This document shows positions 11,422 through 22,979 of a DNA stretch of 64,000 bases, one piece after another. The notes beneath the pieces were generated by a model. That model did not search any database, was not told the origin of the DNA, and worked only from the letters and a program-made list of their open reading frames with translations. Source of the stretch: Xiphydria camelus (Eukaryota > Arthropoda > Insecta > Hymenoptera > Xiphydriidae); assembly GCA_963678675.1 (NCBI GenBank), contig OY783199.1, positions 20,522,909-20,586,908 of the forward strand, written 5' to 3'. The stretch's first letter is position 1. Every line of letters starts with the position of its first letter. The position numbers and the translations under genes were made by a program.

Positions 11422-11683
11422 CACTGGAAAAGATAACCTGGTCAACTTAAGCAAAATCCTGGAGACGATAACCAAACCGTTTGGTGAAATATGGGCCCTC
11501 TCCATTTCATTGGTTAAACTGATAATTTTCTGATTAGAATAAGTAGACGTATAGTTAGAATAACTAAACACGTAGTTAGATTAACTAAATAGTTGGTTCA
11601 GCTTACTAGTTTTTCGATTCGAATGACTAAACTCGTTTATCCAGATGTATTTTGTCATGTTAACCAAGTTATTTTTCTCAGTG
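11422..11683. mobile_element. MITE family A (reverse orientation)
   Basis: It starts CACTGGAAAAGATAACC and ends AAGTTATTTTTCTCAGTG. Inside are ATGGGCCCTCTCCAT and repeated TTAGAATAACTAAAC words in reverse order relative to 9722-9985. Confidence 0.85.
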
Positions 11684-11832
11684 TGGATTCCCATCAGGCC
11701 CTGACTGGATTTTGCGGATATTTCGTGAACTAATGGCGCCACCTCCGCGGAGGGAACTCCTGATAAGATCCCTGACGGGTCCAGGTGTGTGGCCTTAACT
11801 TTCCTGATAGATATCCTACGATGTAAGCGCGA

Positions 11833-12065
11833 CACTGAGAAAGATAACTAGATTAAAATGACAAAACGCAACTGGTAGAACAAGTTTAGTTACTCTAACC
11901 AAAATACTAATAAGTTGGACCAAATATTCCAATTACACGCCTAGTTATTCTAACTAGAAACTGGCCAGTTTAACCAGACACAGATGGAGTATCCATATTT
12001 CACCAAACAGTTTGGTTATGGCCTCCAGAATTTTGGTTACATTGATCAGACTATTTTTCTCCGTG
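11833..12065. mobile_element. MITE family A
   Basis: CACTGAGAAAGATAACTAG at the left and GACTATTTTTCTCCGTG at the right frame a 233-bp copy containing GATGGAGTATCCATATTTCA. Only about 150 bp of unrelated sequence separates it from the inverted copy at 11422-11683. Confidence 0.85.
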
Positions 12066-12069
12066 CTCA

Positions 12070-13042
12070 CTTCCACATCATCTCCATAAGATTCCTTTCA
12101 AAATCCTATACCGAATCCCCAACCAAATTTCAACACGAGTTTCCCCGCAGGAAACCGCGCGAACTTGACTCCGTCTATACGCTCGCATGATTTTCGAGAG
12201 CTGCTATACAGCGAACTTAACCGAATAAACGACGCGTCGCGCGAACACGAGCGCGCGGTTAGGCGCGCGTCTCGTTAAGGTCGTTTCGCCGCGGAGAGAC
12301 AAAGCGCGCGAGAGATTCACCCGGGCAAAAACGTTAATTAAGTGTCGAGTGCGCGCCGGGGCGCAGAGCCGGGGCGGGCCGTGAAGGAGAGGGTAGTAAC
12401 GCGGTCCGGAAGGGGATGAAATCGCGGCGCGGTTATGGATATATATATATACGTATATCCGCGATCGAGGAAAACGGCCGCGGGGTGGCGAAACCACCCC
12501 GGATCCGGATATACGAGGGATCCGGTATTGATCGGGGAATACGGTCCGTCGCGCGCGCGGCGCACAGTCGGAAAGCGCTGTGTCCTCGGCAACCCCCCGC
12601 GCGTCCGCGTTTCCGTCGCTCGCTCTCATCCTCCTCCTCTCGGCAGACTCGTCGTATCCTCCTGCTCTTCCTCCCTCCCCTCCGCCGCCCTTGTACACGG
12701 CTCGGTCGCGACCCAAAGCCGCTCCACCGTGAAATCATTTGTCCGGGACTGTCGGACGGGCTGCCGGGCGCGAAACGCCCGCAAATTGAATAGAGGAAAT
12801 ACCGACGGAACGAACCAACGAATAACCCCGCGCCGTACACCCCGTCCCGGTGATTTATTAGGGACGCCGCGCCGACAAAAAGCGACATTGCTCTCCTCTT
12901 TCTCCCCCCCCCCCCCCCGCCGTCGGTTGACTGCGTAGCGAGAGGATCTTTTCTCTTTTCCATCCTCTTCTCTCTTCCTTTATTTCAGCCGTCGGCATTG
13001 CGAAGTACGTTAAAGCAGATTCGCGAATATCAAGGTGTGGAC
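12070..13042. other. CpG-rich island with overlapping open frames
   Basis: Very GC-rich single-copy DNA holds open frames of 170 and 176 codons (minus) and 167 codons (plus) over the same bases. Translation is dominated by Arg, Pro, Ser and Gly without motifs. A homopolymer run of 15 C lies at 12904-12918. No gene can be supported. Confidence 0.5.
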
Positions 13043-13420
13043 CACGGAGAAAAATGATTTTACGTTGTTAGCAAAATCTAGGTTTTACTGAACATTTTTT
13101 GCTGTCATGACAAAAATATTATCTTCGGCTGAAAGAAAAATATTAGGTCTACAACTTAACTTCCGCCGGTTTCCTAATGACGATAGATGGTAAAAACGGT
13201 GGGAGCAAAGTTGTAGACCTAATACGTCTAATGATAATAAATATAACTGCAACCACAGTGAAGTTTTTTTTGTTAAAAATGTTTGCTATCCTCGCAAATA
13301 TTCTTACTACTAAGTATTGGACATGTTTTGCTGCCACAGATAATATTTTTGTCACGATAGCCACAAGTTCTCAGCAAAACCCAGTTTTGTGTTAAGACTG
13401 TAATATCATTTTTTTCCATA
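13043..13420. mobile_element. MITE family R, copy 1, with internal foldback
   Basis: It starts CACGGAGAAAAATGATTTTA and ends ATATCATTTTTTTCC. The termini are inverted, and the interior carries mirrored GCAAAAtcTaGGTTTT / CAAAACCCAGTTTTG words. An 84-bp palindrome sits in the middle. Confidence 0.65.
13141..13224. repeat. palindrome inside family R element
   Basis: TATTAGGTCTACAACTT and its mirror AAGTTGTAGACCTAATA surround a short GC-richer loop. It is either an independent small foldback inserted into R or R's own centre. Confidence 0.65.
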
Positions 13421-13428
13421 TATCTATA

Positions 13429-13613
13429 CATTGAGACAAATGATTAATAATGTTAATCATACTTTGATTGATATAGGAACAATGAAATATTTTTATTGCG
13501 ACAACCAGCATTTATTTGTCGTAACCAAAAGTTTTGTCGTCCCAATGAAAATATTTTGTTGTTTCCATATCAATCAAACATGTGGTTAACATTACCAATC
13601 ATTTTCCTCAGTG
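13429..13613. mobile_element. MITE family R, short copy
   Basis: TA+CATTGAGACAAATGATTAAT at the left and ATTACCAATCATTTTCCTCAGTG-type sequence at the right are inverted repeats. TTGATTGATATAGGAACA is mirrored by TGTTTCCATATCAATCAA. The element is 185 bp long. Confidence 0.75.
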
Positions 13614-13657
13614 AAATGTACTTAATCGAAATAAACGTGCTCTTTGATAGTTCTACA

Positions 13658-13850
13658 CATTGAGAGAAATTTTATAGATCATCCGATAATGCCAGTAGTT
13701 TATTAATATAAGAATCTGTTTGTCTTAGCAATACTTATTTCTATTTTACCACAATAAACAGCTATTTTAATAATATATTTGTCATGGCGGCAAGACATTC
13801 TCAGGAAAACCTAATTTTGTTAAAACCGCAAACCCATTCTTTGTCTGTGT
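13658..13850. mobile_element. CACTGAG-type element, decayed
   Basis: A left end CATTGAGAGAAATTTTATAG is recognisable. The right end (TTCTTTGTCTGTG) is only a weak mirror. The interior resembles R by its AGGAAAACCTAATTTTGTTA segment. Confidence 0.45.
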
Positions 13851-13859
13851 GTCCAAAAA

Positions 13860-15060
13860 CTCTTTCATTTCGACGAAGCCAATTTTTTTCTCGATATAGG
13901 TATTCAATCATGAGCTCGGGTTTCGCATTATTTTCCCATCACACCCGATTTCGCACGTCGAATACGAATGTGAATATACGTACAGTGGGGTAAAACAAGG
14001 TATTCCAGCCGGCTGCCGTTTTCCAAGATAGAATCTCCGTCCGGAGGGAAAATCAGAATTGTAAAAACGTGCTTATATACGCCTCCCCCGCGCGGGGATC
14101 GTTAAACGTAACGTCCCTCGCGTCGTCAGCCGCACGCGTATCCCGGACTCCCGAAGGGTAATTACGATCCGCGCGACGCTCGGAAGATTGGATTTCGGCC
14201 GTCGAGCGCAAGGGAGGCGGACCCGCGCGCGGCGTTTGGCATCGCGAACGAGGAATAAAACCCGGGGAAAGGAGAGAAAAACGCGGGCGCGGTGGTACGG
14301 GCGATTGAAAGGCCGACGAGTAAAAATAGGCTCACCTATAGATATACAGAGATGTGGCGCGTATGCAGGGGGGGGGGGGGATCGGGGGCCGAACTCCGTC
14401 GGAAGAGGGAAAAGCCGGCGGGGGTGGAAGACGAGCGAACGCGACCGGGGCAGGAAGGAAAGGGCTTAATATCGTGTAACGTAATTTAAAAATGTAATTG
14501 CTCCTGTCGTCCGCCGCGTCGCGGCCAACAATGGGCGGTCGTGGCCGCCTGCGCGTTGCCGAGACTCGCGGCGTAATAACTTTTCGCGCAAAACGAACGA
14601 GGATTATCCGTGCGCGAGAGTGTGTCGGGAATTATATTTCACGGGCGGAAGCAGACTGTTACTGTTCTCCCCGGCTCTTCATAAATTACCCGAGCACGTT
14701 CGAGCGACTACCACCACCACCGCTGCCATCGGGCAGGATTTCCCGCGCGAGGAGCGGTGGTTGATTTTTTCTTTTCGCGGGACGCGGAGAACGCTTTCGA
14801 GATTCCTGCCGGGATAAAGGCAGTCGTTAACGGCCGGGTTATGCACACGCGGTATACGCGAGGAAAAATAGGGATCCGCGTATACAGAGCGCGGAGAACG
14901 AGTGGATCGCATCTTTTTTCTCTTTGGCCGTGTATTCGAGGGAGATTCTGTGGGGTAAAAGAGGCATACATTGACACCACTTTACTTACTGGTCTAAAAT
15001 GTATTGCAAACTGAAGTTATCAGATTTGATAATGTATGGATAAGCAAGCCTGACTCTCTC
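13860..15060. other. CpG-rich single-copy island
   Basis: GC-rich DNA holds a run of 13 G at 14368-14380 and small overlapping frames on both strands (up to 93 codons). GGGGTAAAA words at 13986 and 14952 resemble ends of TA-flanked elements but have no convincing partner. No gene is supported. Confidence 0.45.
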
Positions 15061-15067
15061 TTTATAT

Positions 15068-15303
15068 GGAGGGTTCAGAAGCCAATCAGTGTAAGTCAAA
15101 TTTCCACAAGTTATTTCAAGAACGTTTATAATTTTCATTTAATTTCAATGGAAGGAACTCTCTTTAGGTATTTCTTTTCAATAAAAAGTTTGTTTGAAAT
15201 CGATATAAAAGAAGTGGTATTTTTCATTTGTAACAACTTGAAAATATTCAAATATCTCATTAACTTATTTGATGACTTACACTGACTGGCTTCTGAACCC
15301 TCC
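15068..15303. mobile_element. 236-bp foldback with ATAT target duplication
   Basis: The left arm GGAGGGTTCAGAAGCC continues through AATCAGTGTAAGTCAAAT and is mirrored at the right end. Direct ATAT repeats flank it (15064-15067, 15304-15307). The AT-rich interior is non-coding. It shares the duplication length, not the sequence, of the foldback at 10037. Confidence 0.87.
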
Positions 15304-15309
15304 ATATGA

Positions 15310-16270
15310 TATAAGACGCATTTTATTTTACTACTTATCGTTTTTAAACAATGATTAAAAAAATAAAGTCAAATATCAATCTTACCCCATATTCTGTTTA
15401 AGATTGACACCTGTTAAAATTTTCGTCTATACTGCATGCAATCGGCTTAAAATCTCAATTTTTGTTTACATATTACATTCCAAAATTGACATCAGTAGGT
15501 GATTTTGTATACAGATTAAATTAGGTATAATAGTAATTTTATTTATAAATTTTTGCCACTTTAAAAAAACCGAAAGTTTCTAAAAGTTTTCTTCGTCGAA
15601 AATAGAACATGCACGCTCACGTGAAAACTTAAGGACACTGAATCGGGTGATCATTATGAAAGCGCTGATATTCACGCGCGGCGTCAGGTGGCGGTCTATA
15701 TGCGGTATTTATTAAGGTAGACACAAGAACAGTATTATTACGAGTTATTAGTAGAAAGTAATAAGATTCAGAAAATGTGTCAATGTTACCCCGCGTTACC
15801 CTATTACTTGGAAAGGCGTGATACGGTAGGACGCCTATTATTTCGCCACCCACGGAGGGACCGGCGAAATGATAAGATGCGCGCATCTATACTGAGAATG
15901 AAATGCAATACACGGAAGAAAACGGGACTAAGTTCTACACTGCTGTAGTTAAAAATTCGAAGTGTTACTTAATAAATACTAATTGAACATCATATATAAC
16001 TATAAAAATAGGAAAAATCGAAATAAAGTAAATGTCACTATGCAATAGTTATGATGTTATGAAACATGAGCAATTATGATGTTTCTCAACTGTCAATGTA
16101 TCAGAGGTTAGAAATGGTGTCGCTCTTGAAATCGACAAAAGGATTAATATACGTCAAGCAACAGCTGTTACCATGTTACGTATAATATTACACTTGTTAA
16201 TGGATCTACCTTAACCGTTATTCGAATACATTAACTACTAAAATGTAGAGATTTTATATTACTAATATAT
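15310..16270. other. AT-rich stretch, nothing recognised
   Basis: No frame above 85 codons occurs (15629-15886, minus, unrecognised). I see no element with matching termini. It ends at the TA flank of element L. Confidence 0.5.
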
Positions 16271-16530
16271 ATACACTGAGAAAAAAAATTCTTTGGATCA
16301 AAGACATTTTATTCGGGTTGAAAGAAATATTTCTTTGTATAGCTCCGAAACTATATTTTTTTAGTCCAAAGAAATCTTTCATCGAAAGCAAATATTTCAA
16401 TGGAAGATATATTTCTTTGGTCCGACAGAAACAGTTGTACAAATGAAGGAGCATTTATTTATTTTGAATCCTTGTACCTTCGATTCGAACTGTGATGTTA
16501 TTTGGCAAAAGAAGTGCGTTTTTGAAACAA

Positions 16531-17160
16531 AGAAATATGTCTTCGGCGTAACAGAATATTTCTTACTAACTGAGATATCTATATTTGCCTCGAAAAAAGT
16601 TGTATTCAAGACAATTACTCGCGTCTTTTGCGGCAAGAAATAGGTCATCTAGTCGAAGAAATATGTCTTCGGCGTAACAGAATATTTCTTACTAACTGAG
16701 ATATCTATATTTGCCTCGAAAAAAGTTGTATTCAAGACAATTACTTGCGTCTTTCGCGGCAAGAAATAGGTCATCTAGTCAAAGAAATATGTCTTCGGCA
16801 TAACAGAATATTTCTTACTAACTGAGATATCTATATTTGCCTCGAAAAAAGTTGTATTCAAGACAATTACTGGCGTCTTTTGCGGCAAGAAATAGGTCAT
16901 CTAGTTAAAGAAATATGTCTTCGGCGGAACAGAATATTTCTTCCTAACTGAGATATCTATATTTGCCTTGAAAAAAGTTGTATTCAAGACAATTACTCGC
17001 GTCTTTCGCGGCAAGAAATAGGTCATCTAGTCAAAGAAATATGTCTTCGGCGTAACAGAGTATTTCTTACTAACTGAGATATCTATATTTACCTCGAAAA
17101 AAGTTGTATTGAAGACAATTACTCGCGTCTTTCGCGGCAAGAAATAGGTCATCTAGTCAA
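16531..17160. repeat. tandem array, 5 x 126 bp
   Basis: Unit starts at 16531, 16657, 16783, 16909 and 17035 are each exactly 126 bp apart. Each unit runs from AGAAATATGTCTTCGGC through TTACTAACTGAGATATC and AAGACAATTACTCGCGTC to AAATAGGTCATCTAGT. Units differ by only a few substitutions, so the amplification is recent or homogenised. Confidence 0.97.
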
Positions 17161-17897
17161 AGACATAATAATTTAAAGTAAAGAAATATTTCTTCAAGTT
17201 GAAAATATAATATTCCTTTGGTCCAAGTAAAATTGTCTCCGATCAGATGAACGCCGTATTTTGAAGAGAGAGCTAGATATTTCACTGGAAGTAAAACGCA
17301 ACTGATAAATGCATGCGCAGATTGTTAAAAGCGCCGCTTGCCAATGGTTTGTGACTGCTGTGCGAAAAAAACTAATATTTACAAGAGACTAATGGGCCGG
17401 TCCTGGAAGCACTGTAGTACCAAGCCAACCAGCGGCAAGGCTGGAGCGAGTTCGCGACACCTCACCCACTTCCAAAAACCAGCTGATCAAAGCCCCAATT
17501 GATCCATAAAACGACAACTATTACACTTTTCAACGTTGCTCTTATAAATAGTAAAACATAAATTTGCATCCGAGAATATTCGCCACATAGCGGGCAAACG
17601 GGATATTAGCACAGCGATTTTATCTTTACCGACAGCGACCGATTTTACCCTCGGTGACGCGCGGTGTCCTAGTCCCTCTGACTTGCAATTATTCTGGGTC
17701 CTTTATACCCATTTTTAGCTTAGATTTAATTTCTAGTCATTCCTTCAGTCACACAAGCCTCTTACACTCGCTGAAGGAATTTTATAAGTATTGATCATAG
17801 AGAGTTCGAGTTTTCACGTTTTGATCTCACGCTCTGCCAGTAGCGATCAGTACCTAGGTAGTTAGGTTCGTGTTCACTTTCCCTCAATGTTACGTGT

Positions 17898-19432
17898 TAA
17901 TTCATCTGTTGATTTAGAGAAACGATTTATTTCAAAGAAATACGTAATTCGTAATGACTATACTATACTTCTTTCAGTTAAAGAAAAACTGCGTTAGCAT
18001 TAAAGACGTCAGAGTTATTGACGGAAAGACGTTTCTTGTTGATTTGAAAGAATATTTCTTTCGGGGAAAGACAAATATTCAATGAAGTCATTTCTTTCAA
18101 GTGAAAAATGCAGCTTTTTCAGATAAATAGTAAAATCATTGACTTGAGAAATGCGTTCTTCGAGTGGAATGAAGCAAATTATTAGAACGATTATTCTGCG
18201 TTCTTTGGTTCCAACAATTCATGTGTTGGTTTAAAGAAACAATTTGTTTCAAAGAAATACGTAATTCATAATAACTATACTATACTTCTTTCAGTTAAAG
18301 AAAAACTGCATTACCATTAAAGACGTCAGAATTATTAACGGAAAGCCGTTCTCTGTTGATTTGAAAGAATATTTCTTTCGGGGAAAGACAAATATTCAAT
18401 GAAGTCATTTTTTTCAAGTGAAAAATGCAGTCTTTTCACATAAATAGTAAAATCATTGACTTGAAAGACGCGTTCTTCAAGTGGAATGAAGCAAATTATT
18501 ACAACGATTATTCTGCGTTCTTTGATTCTAACAATTCATGTGTTGATTTAAAGAAACAATCTGTTTTAAGGAAATACGTAATTCACAATGACTATACCAT
18601 ACTTCTTTCAGTTAAAGAAAAACTACGTTAGCATTAAAGACGTCAGAATTATTGACGGAAAGACGTTTCTTGTTGATTTGAAAGAATATTTCTTTCGGGG
18701 AAAGACAAATATTCAATGAAGTCATTTCTTTCAAGTGAAAAATGCAGCTTTTTCAGATAAATAGTAAAATCATTGACTTGAGAAATGCGTTCTTCGAGTG
18801 GAATGAAGCAAATTATTAGAACGATTATTCTGCGTTCTTTGGTTCTAACAATTCATGTGTTGGTTTAAAGAAACAATTTGTTTCAAAGAAATACGTAATT
18901 CATAATAACTATACTATACTTCTTTCAGTTAAAGAAAAACTGCATTACCATTAAAGACGTCAGAATTATTAACGGAAAGACGTTTTCTGTTGATTTGAAA
19001 GAATATTTCTTTCGGGGAAAGACAAATATTCGATGAAGTCATTTCTTTCACGTAAAAAATGTAGTGTTCCAGATAAATAGTAAAATCATTGACTTAAAGA
19101 CGCGTTCTTCAAGTGAAATGAAGCAAATTATTACAACGATTATTCTGCGTTCTTTGGTTCTAACAATTCATATGTTGATTTAAAGAAACAATTTGTTTCA
19201 AAGAAATACGTAATTCACAATGACTATACTATACTTCTTTCAGTTAAAGAAAAACTGCGTTAGCATTAAAGACGTCGGAGTTATTGACGGAAAGACGTTT
19301 CTTGTTGATTTGAAAGAATATTTCTTTCGGGGAAAGAAAAAAATTCGATAAAGTCATTTCTTTCAAGTGAAAACTGCAGTCTTTTCAAATAAATACTAAT
19401 ATCACTGACTTAAAGACGCGTTCTTTAAGTGG
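17898..19432. repeat. tandem array, ~4.9 x 316 bp, dimeric
   Basis: The anchor AAGAAAAACT recurs at 17981, 18298, 18614, 18932 and 19247. Units 1, 3 and 5 share GTTAGCATTAAAGACGTC, while units 2 and 4 share ATTACCATTAAAGACGTC followed by TATTAACGG. This gives a higher-order period of about 632 bp. The one open frame (18425-18631) belongs to a single unit and is disrupted in the others. Confidence 0.95.
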
Positions 19433-19504
19433 AAGAATTGAAAACCAAAGAATTCGATTTCTTTGATCCAAAGAATTTTTTTTCTCTGTGTAGGTGTACA
19501 ACTT

Positions 19505-19600
19505 TGCTTCTATCGTTTTTCCGAAATTCGAGGCTTTATTGTAAAAAACTGGTTATACATTTATGATTCAAAGTATTGTCCATCGCTGGCCACTAGGCGT
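19505..19600 (-). pseudogene. possible 3' remnant of a Tc1/mariner-type transposase
   Basis: The minus strand reads V-A-S-D-G-Q-Y-F-E and then a stop within three codons. This resembles the conserved C-terminal end (ASdGxYFE) of several insect mariner-like transposases. No upstream catalytic region remains. The remnant lies between element L and a piece of family P. The match is short, so the call is tentative. Confidence 0.4.
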
Positions 19601-19805
19601 TTATATTTTACCATTTTATAAAAAAAAAACAAGAAATTGACCATTTTGACCCTTTCCACGTAGTACGAAAAAATCAAAAGATAAACTCAACTGATAAGCT
19701 GAATAATAGGTGGGTTTTAAAGGAAAAATTATAGAGGCAACACAGGGGAAAATCGCGAGTTTCAGGATGAAAAAGAGCTAACTTCCAATAATAGGGGAAT
19801 ATCAC
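19601..19805. mobile_element. family P fragment (3' part)
   Basis: It shares GACCATTTTGACC, AGATAAACTCAACTGATAAG, GCTGAATAATAGGTG, AAAATCGCGAGTTT and the terminal AATAGGGGA with the longer copies at 36821-37368 and 46601-47127. The 5' two thirds are missing. Confidence 0.7.
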
Positions 19806-20740
19806 GACCGAGCTTTTGGTTGCCTCGCTCGGTCAAAAAATGAATTCGAATTTATTTCTTTCTCAAGCTACCAGAATTACCCCGAGAGGTGCCAAAGTAA
19901 CCCTACTTTACGGTGTTCTTTGGTGTCGCGCGTACGCGATGATAGGAAGAAAAATTGGCTGGCGACGTCGACGCGCGCAATTGCGTCGCTATAACGTCGC
20001 CGTCGAAAATACACGAGGAGGTGAGTACATAACGAATACATACACATGTGTGGAACAGGGCGCAAAATACGTATACACTTGTACGTCTCCGAATACCTAT
20101 ACAGTAGAAGAACTCGACGGCGTCGCGTGTCCGTTATAGCGTGTTCTTTTTCTACCGCATCGCACTGAGTTTTTTATACGCCGGGTCGCGCGAGCCGACG
20201 ACTGACGGTTTAACGACGTTTCGTCGCCCGGGCACGCGTCGCGTTTCGCCTCCGTCGGGGAACGTCGGCATCGACGGCTCGACGAAACGCGCCGTCGGGG
20301 GGGGGTGAATCGAAAAATATATTTGCCCGGAAATTGCCGAAAGGTTTTCTCGTACGCCGCGATTCTCACCATCCGTCTCTGTATACCTATCGGGCTCCCT
20401 TCCTCTTCTTCATCCCTCCGTGGAGATTCCGCTCCGAAAATTACGCACTTCGAGTCGCGTCGTAGGTATTTTCTCGCGTCGAATATTCGAGTGAGATCGG
20501 CGAAGTGGAATTAATTATTGAGATGATTTGTATCGCTACAGCGTGAGATAATGGGATATCTTATCATAAATTATGCCCAGCGTGAAGTGCACGCGCCAGA
20601 GAATTGACAAATTTAATAAATCGATACACTCTGATAAAATAAATTAATGAATCGATTTTGTTGGTTTGGATTATTTAAATCGAATGAATATTGTCTTAAT
20701 TTACATAATTGTGTTCAATCCAATACCCATTCATCTTCAC
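19806..20740. other. CpG-rich single-copy island
   Basis: The GC-rich core is at about 19880-20510, with a 107-codon plus frame (19816-20139) and a 91-codon minus frame (20097-20372), neither recognised. The AT-rich end leads into a weak CACTGAG-like end near 20742. Confidence 0.45.
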
Positions 20741-20826
20741 GGAAAAAAAAATTAGCAATGACAGCAAACATTTTGACTGACTACAGCAAATTTGAATTAT
20801 AGAGAGAATAATAATATAATATAATT

Positions 20827-21145
20827 CTATAATAATATAGGTTTATCTATTAATCACTATATAAGTAGACTAGTGAGCTCGTGCGGAAATTCTGCAGACG
20901 ACAGAAGATGAGGAATGTAAATGTTAAAGATATGGAATGATTATAGAAAAAAAAAATAGGAAAAAAACTGTAAGGCCAAAAGTCAGTTTTTACCTTCGAT
21001 TTTTAAACAAATAGTGCAACATGCAATTGTAAATTAACAAATCATCAAAAGCGGAGAACTTAATCTTTAAAATGGTACATCATTTATCACTTTTGGTTTC
21101 GCATGAAGGGAGAAAAGGGGTTTGTTACGAAAAATCACCTGGAAA
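20827..21145. repeat. dispersed repeat family Q, copy 1
   Basis: It is similar along its length to 44764-45062: AATAATATAG at the start, GCAGACGACAGAAGATG, TTTACCTTCGATTTTTAAAC, ATGCAATTGTAAATTAA and a GGAGAAAAGGGG..GTTACGAAAAAT-type end. There are no inverted termini. The class is unknown. Confidence 0.75.
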
Positions 21146-22872
21146 TAATATATATGAGATATTTTTAGTTGCTACAACTTTATATTTCTAGTCCGCTATA
21201 TCTGACTATTTTCGTGTAGTTCAACCAATTAGTATTTATTAGTATGATTATATTTACCGATATTGGTTATGATTGTACTTGCCGCAAATAATCGAATATC
21301 GAGTTAAGCACAATTTCCTTAACTCAAATGAATATATTATTGTTTCGACTAATTTAAATGGATTAAAATTTTCAACCAAATTTCTTTCTGAGTACACGTT
21401 AAATCGTCAACGAAGTGTCAATTACTAATTACCATCGTGACTTCCCAACGATCGATTACCTAATATTATTCCGATGCGAAATGCTTCTATCGCGTCCCAA
21501 ATAATTTTTGTCCGCGCGCCAAGTAAGTATAATAAGTATATTTCTATTTCCCGACGTGGAAACCACAATGGTCACCTTTTTATTCGACAATTCCGCGACA
21601 TTCTGCCGCACAAGTGCACTCGGTACAACTACCGCGCGAACGTACATATAGGTACTACGTATTCGTAATAGACGGTCGCGTTTACACATTTATTTCCACC
21701 GAAACGATGCATAGACAACTACGGTCGTATCTCGCCGTACAACCATCACACCGTCCGGGACAACGTGCGGAAGATCGAAGACAGCGGTGGCAGGGGTAGG
21801 TGGAGGCGGCGGCGGTGGCGGGGGGTAGCGAGAACGAGACGACGACGCAGGGAAAGAAAGGGGTTACGCCGGAGGGGTGGAACGAAGGAGAGCGACGTAG
21901 CTGGGCGACGGCAGGGGGGAGGGATGACGATGAGGAGTGAGCGAGGGGTGGCAACGGGCCCGGGACCCGGGAAAGCGGGAACAGATCGCCCGAGGCTCTC
22001 CCGCGGGAGCAAGACTAAGAGCCCCGGAGTCGGAGATGGGACGAGGTGAGACATATGAAACGGACATGAACTTTGAGCGTCGCGAGAGAGAGCCCAGGAC
22101 ACGACGGAGAGGTGGGACGCGGTGCCGCGCGAGGGGGTTGAAGGAGCCAGGGGAGGGTCGAGGCGGCGGCGGCGGCGGCGGCGGCGGCGGCTCCAGACCC
22201 AGGTCGATATCAGAGCCCCGAGCAAACCAGACATCTAGCGACCATTCGCAAAACATTCACCTCAAGTGTCCTCGGCAGTTCGCTCTCCTCCTCCGCCCAT
22301 CTCCTGCGCACCCCTTCCGCCCCTCCTCCGCCCGGCGACTCCTACTCCCGCGCTCGCGCTCTCTCTCGATACGCCGCGACGCTCGCCACCCTCACCCCCG
22401 CCAAACCCCTTCCTTCCAGCCCGCTCAATCCCGACCGACAACCCCCGGCGACCGCGAAACGTCCGCTACAATCGCTATAACGACGTTCCGCGCAAGCGGA
22501 AACTGCACGCGCTGCAGCGCGGGGCGCACAGCGCGTTTATCGATGCGACGCCGCGAGAGCATTGGCCGGAAGACCCGCCGCCGCCGACGCTGCCGACTCG
22601 GAGAGAGTCCCGGAACTCGCTTTATAAATGTTCCACCTGTCTACGGCGCCGCCGCTAATGTTGCACCTGCGCTACCGTTCGCGCGATTTGCCGGGGATGT
22701 GTGCGGCGGAATCTGGAACGCGTATCGCCGGATACGGGGGGTGCTTCGATTTACTGTCCAGTTGGCGATTTCGTGTTGGAATGGGAGCTTTCTTTTAACG
22801 CGTCGAAGAAAGTAATGTACGTATACATTCGAGACTTCTAACGTTCCCGTTACGTGGCGATTTTACGTATAT
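21146..22872. other. AT-rich stretch then a strong CpG-rich island
   Basis: From about 21700 to 22820 the GC content is very high. It holds a 292-codon plus frame (21937-22815), a 162-codon minus frame (21746-22234) and a 130-codon minus frame (21864-22256), all low-complexity (Arg, Pro, Gly, Ser). Composition alone could make it a promoter-like or untranslated-exon region of a gene. I cannot identify a transcript, a start site or a domain. Confidence 0.45.
22161..22190. repeat. (CGG)10 trinucleotide repeat
   Basis: This is a perfect or near-perfect run of GGC/CGG units within the CpG-rich island. It encodes poly-Gly on the plus strand and poly-Pro on the minus strand in the overlapping frames. 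Confidence 0.95.
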
Positions 22873-22979
22873 TTAGGAGAGGCTAGTTAATTTAATAGAT
22901 ATTGGCCCCTCGTTTACGTTAATTTTCATCGAAACGAGGGGTCAGCTTCCCGTTACAACCGTTTCAGGTCTTCTCCTAC
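22873..22979. mobile_element. hairpin family H, copy 1
   Basis: The core TTGGCCCCTCGTTTACG..CGAAACGAGGGGTCA is set inside outer arms TTAGGAGAGG / TCTTCTCCTA. The same core with different outer sequence occurs at 34254-34361 and 43469-43573. Confidence 0.7.

Larger units (their letters stand above)
16274..19491. mobile_element. element L: 3.2-kb TA-flanked transposon carrying two tandem arrays
   Basis: The left terminus CACTGAGAAAAAAAATTCTT, then TGGATCAAAG, is mirrored at the right by CTTTGATCCAAAG and AATTTTTTTTCTCTGTG. TA flanks both ends (16272-16273, 19492-19493). Inside, in order, are a terminal region rich in AAAGAAATATTTCTTT, five 126-bp repeats, a roughly 740-bp unique core (17161-17897) and nearly five 316-bp repeats. 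No frame over 70 codons exists, so it is non-autonomous. The core might be captured host DNA, but that is inference. Confidence 0.85.

Noticed and set aside
17420..17460. GAGCGAGTTCGCGACACC in the L core as a tRNA-derived SINE B box
   Set aside because: The match to the B-box consensus is poor and no A box lies at the right distance.
16531..19432. CRISPR-like array
   Set aside because: Repeats are contiguous tandem units of 126 and 316 bp without spacers, inside a eukaryotic transposon.
21937..22815. 292-codon plus-strand open frame in a CpG-rich island
   Set aside because: Low-complexity Arg/Pro/Gly composition, opposing long frames on the minus strand, a (CGG)n repeat inside, and no recognisable domain.
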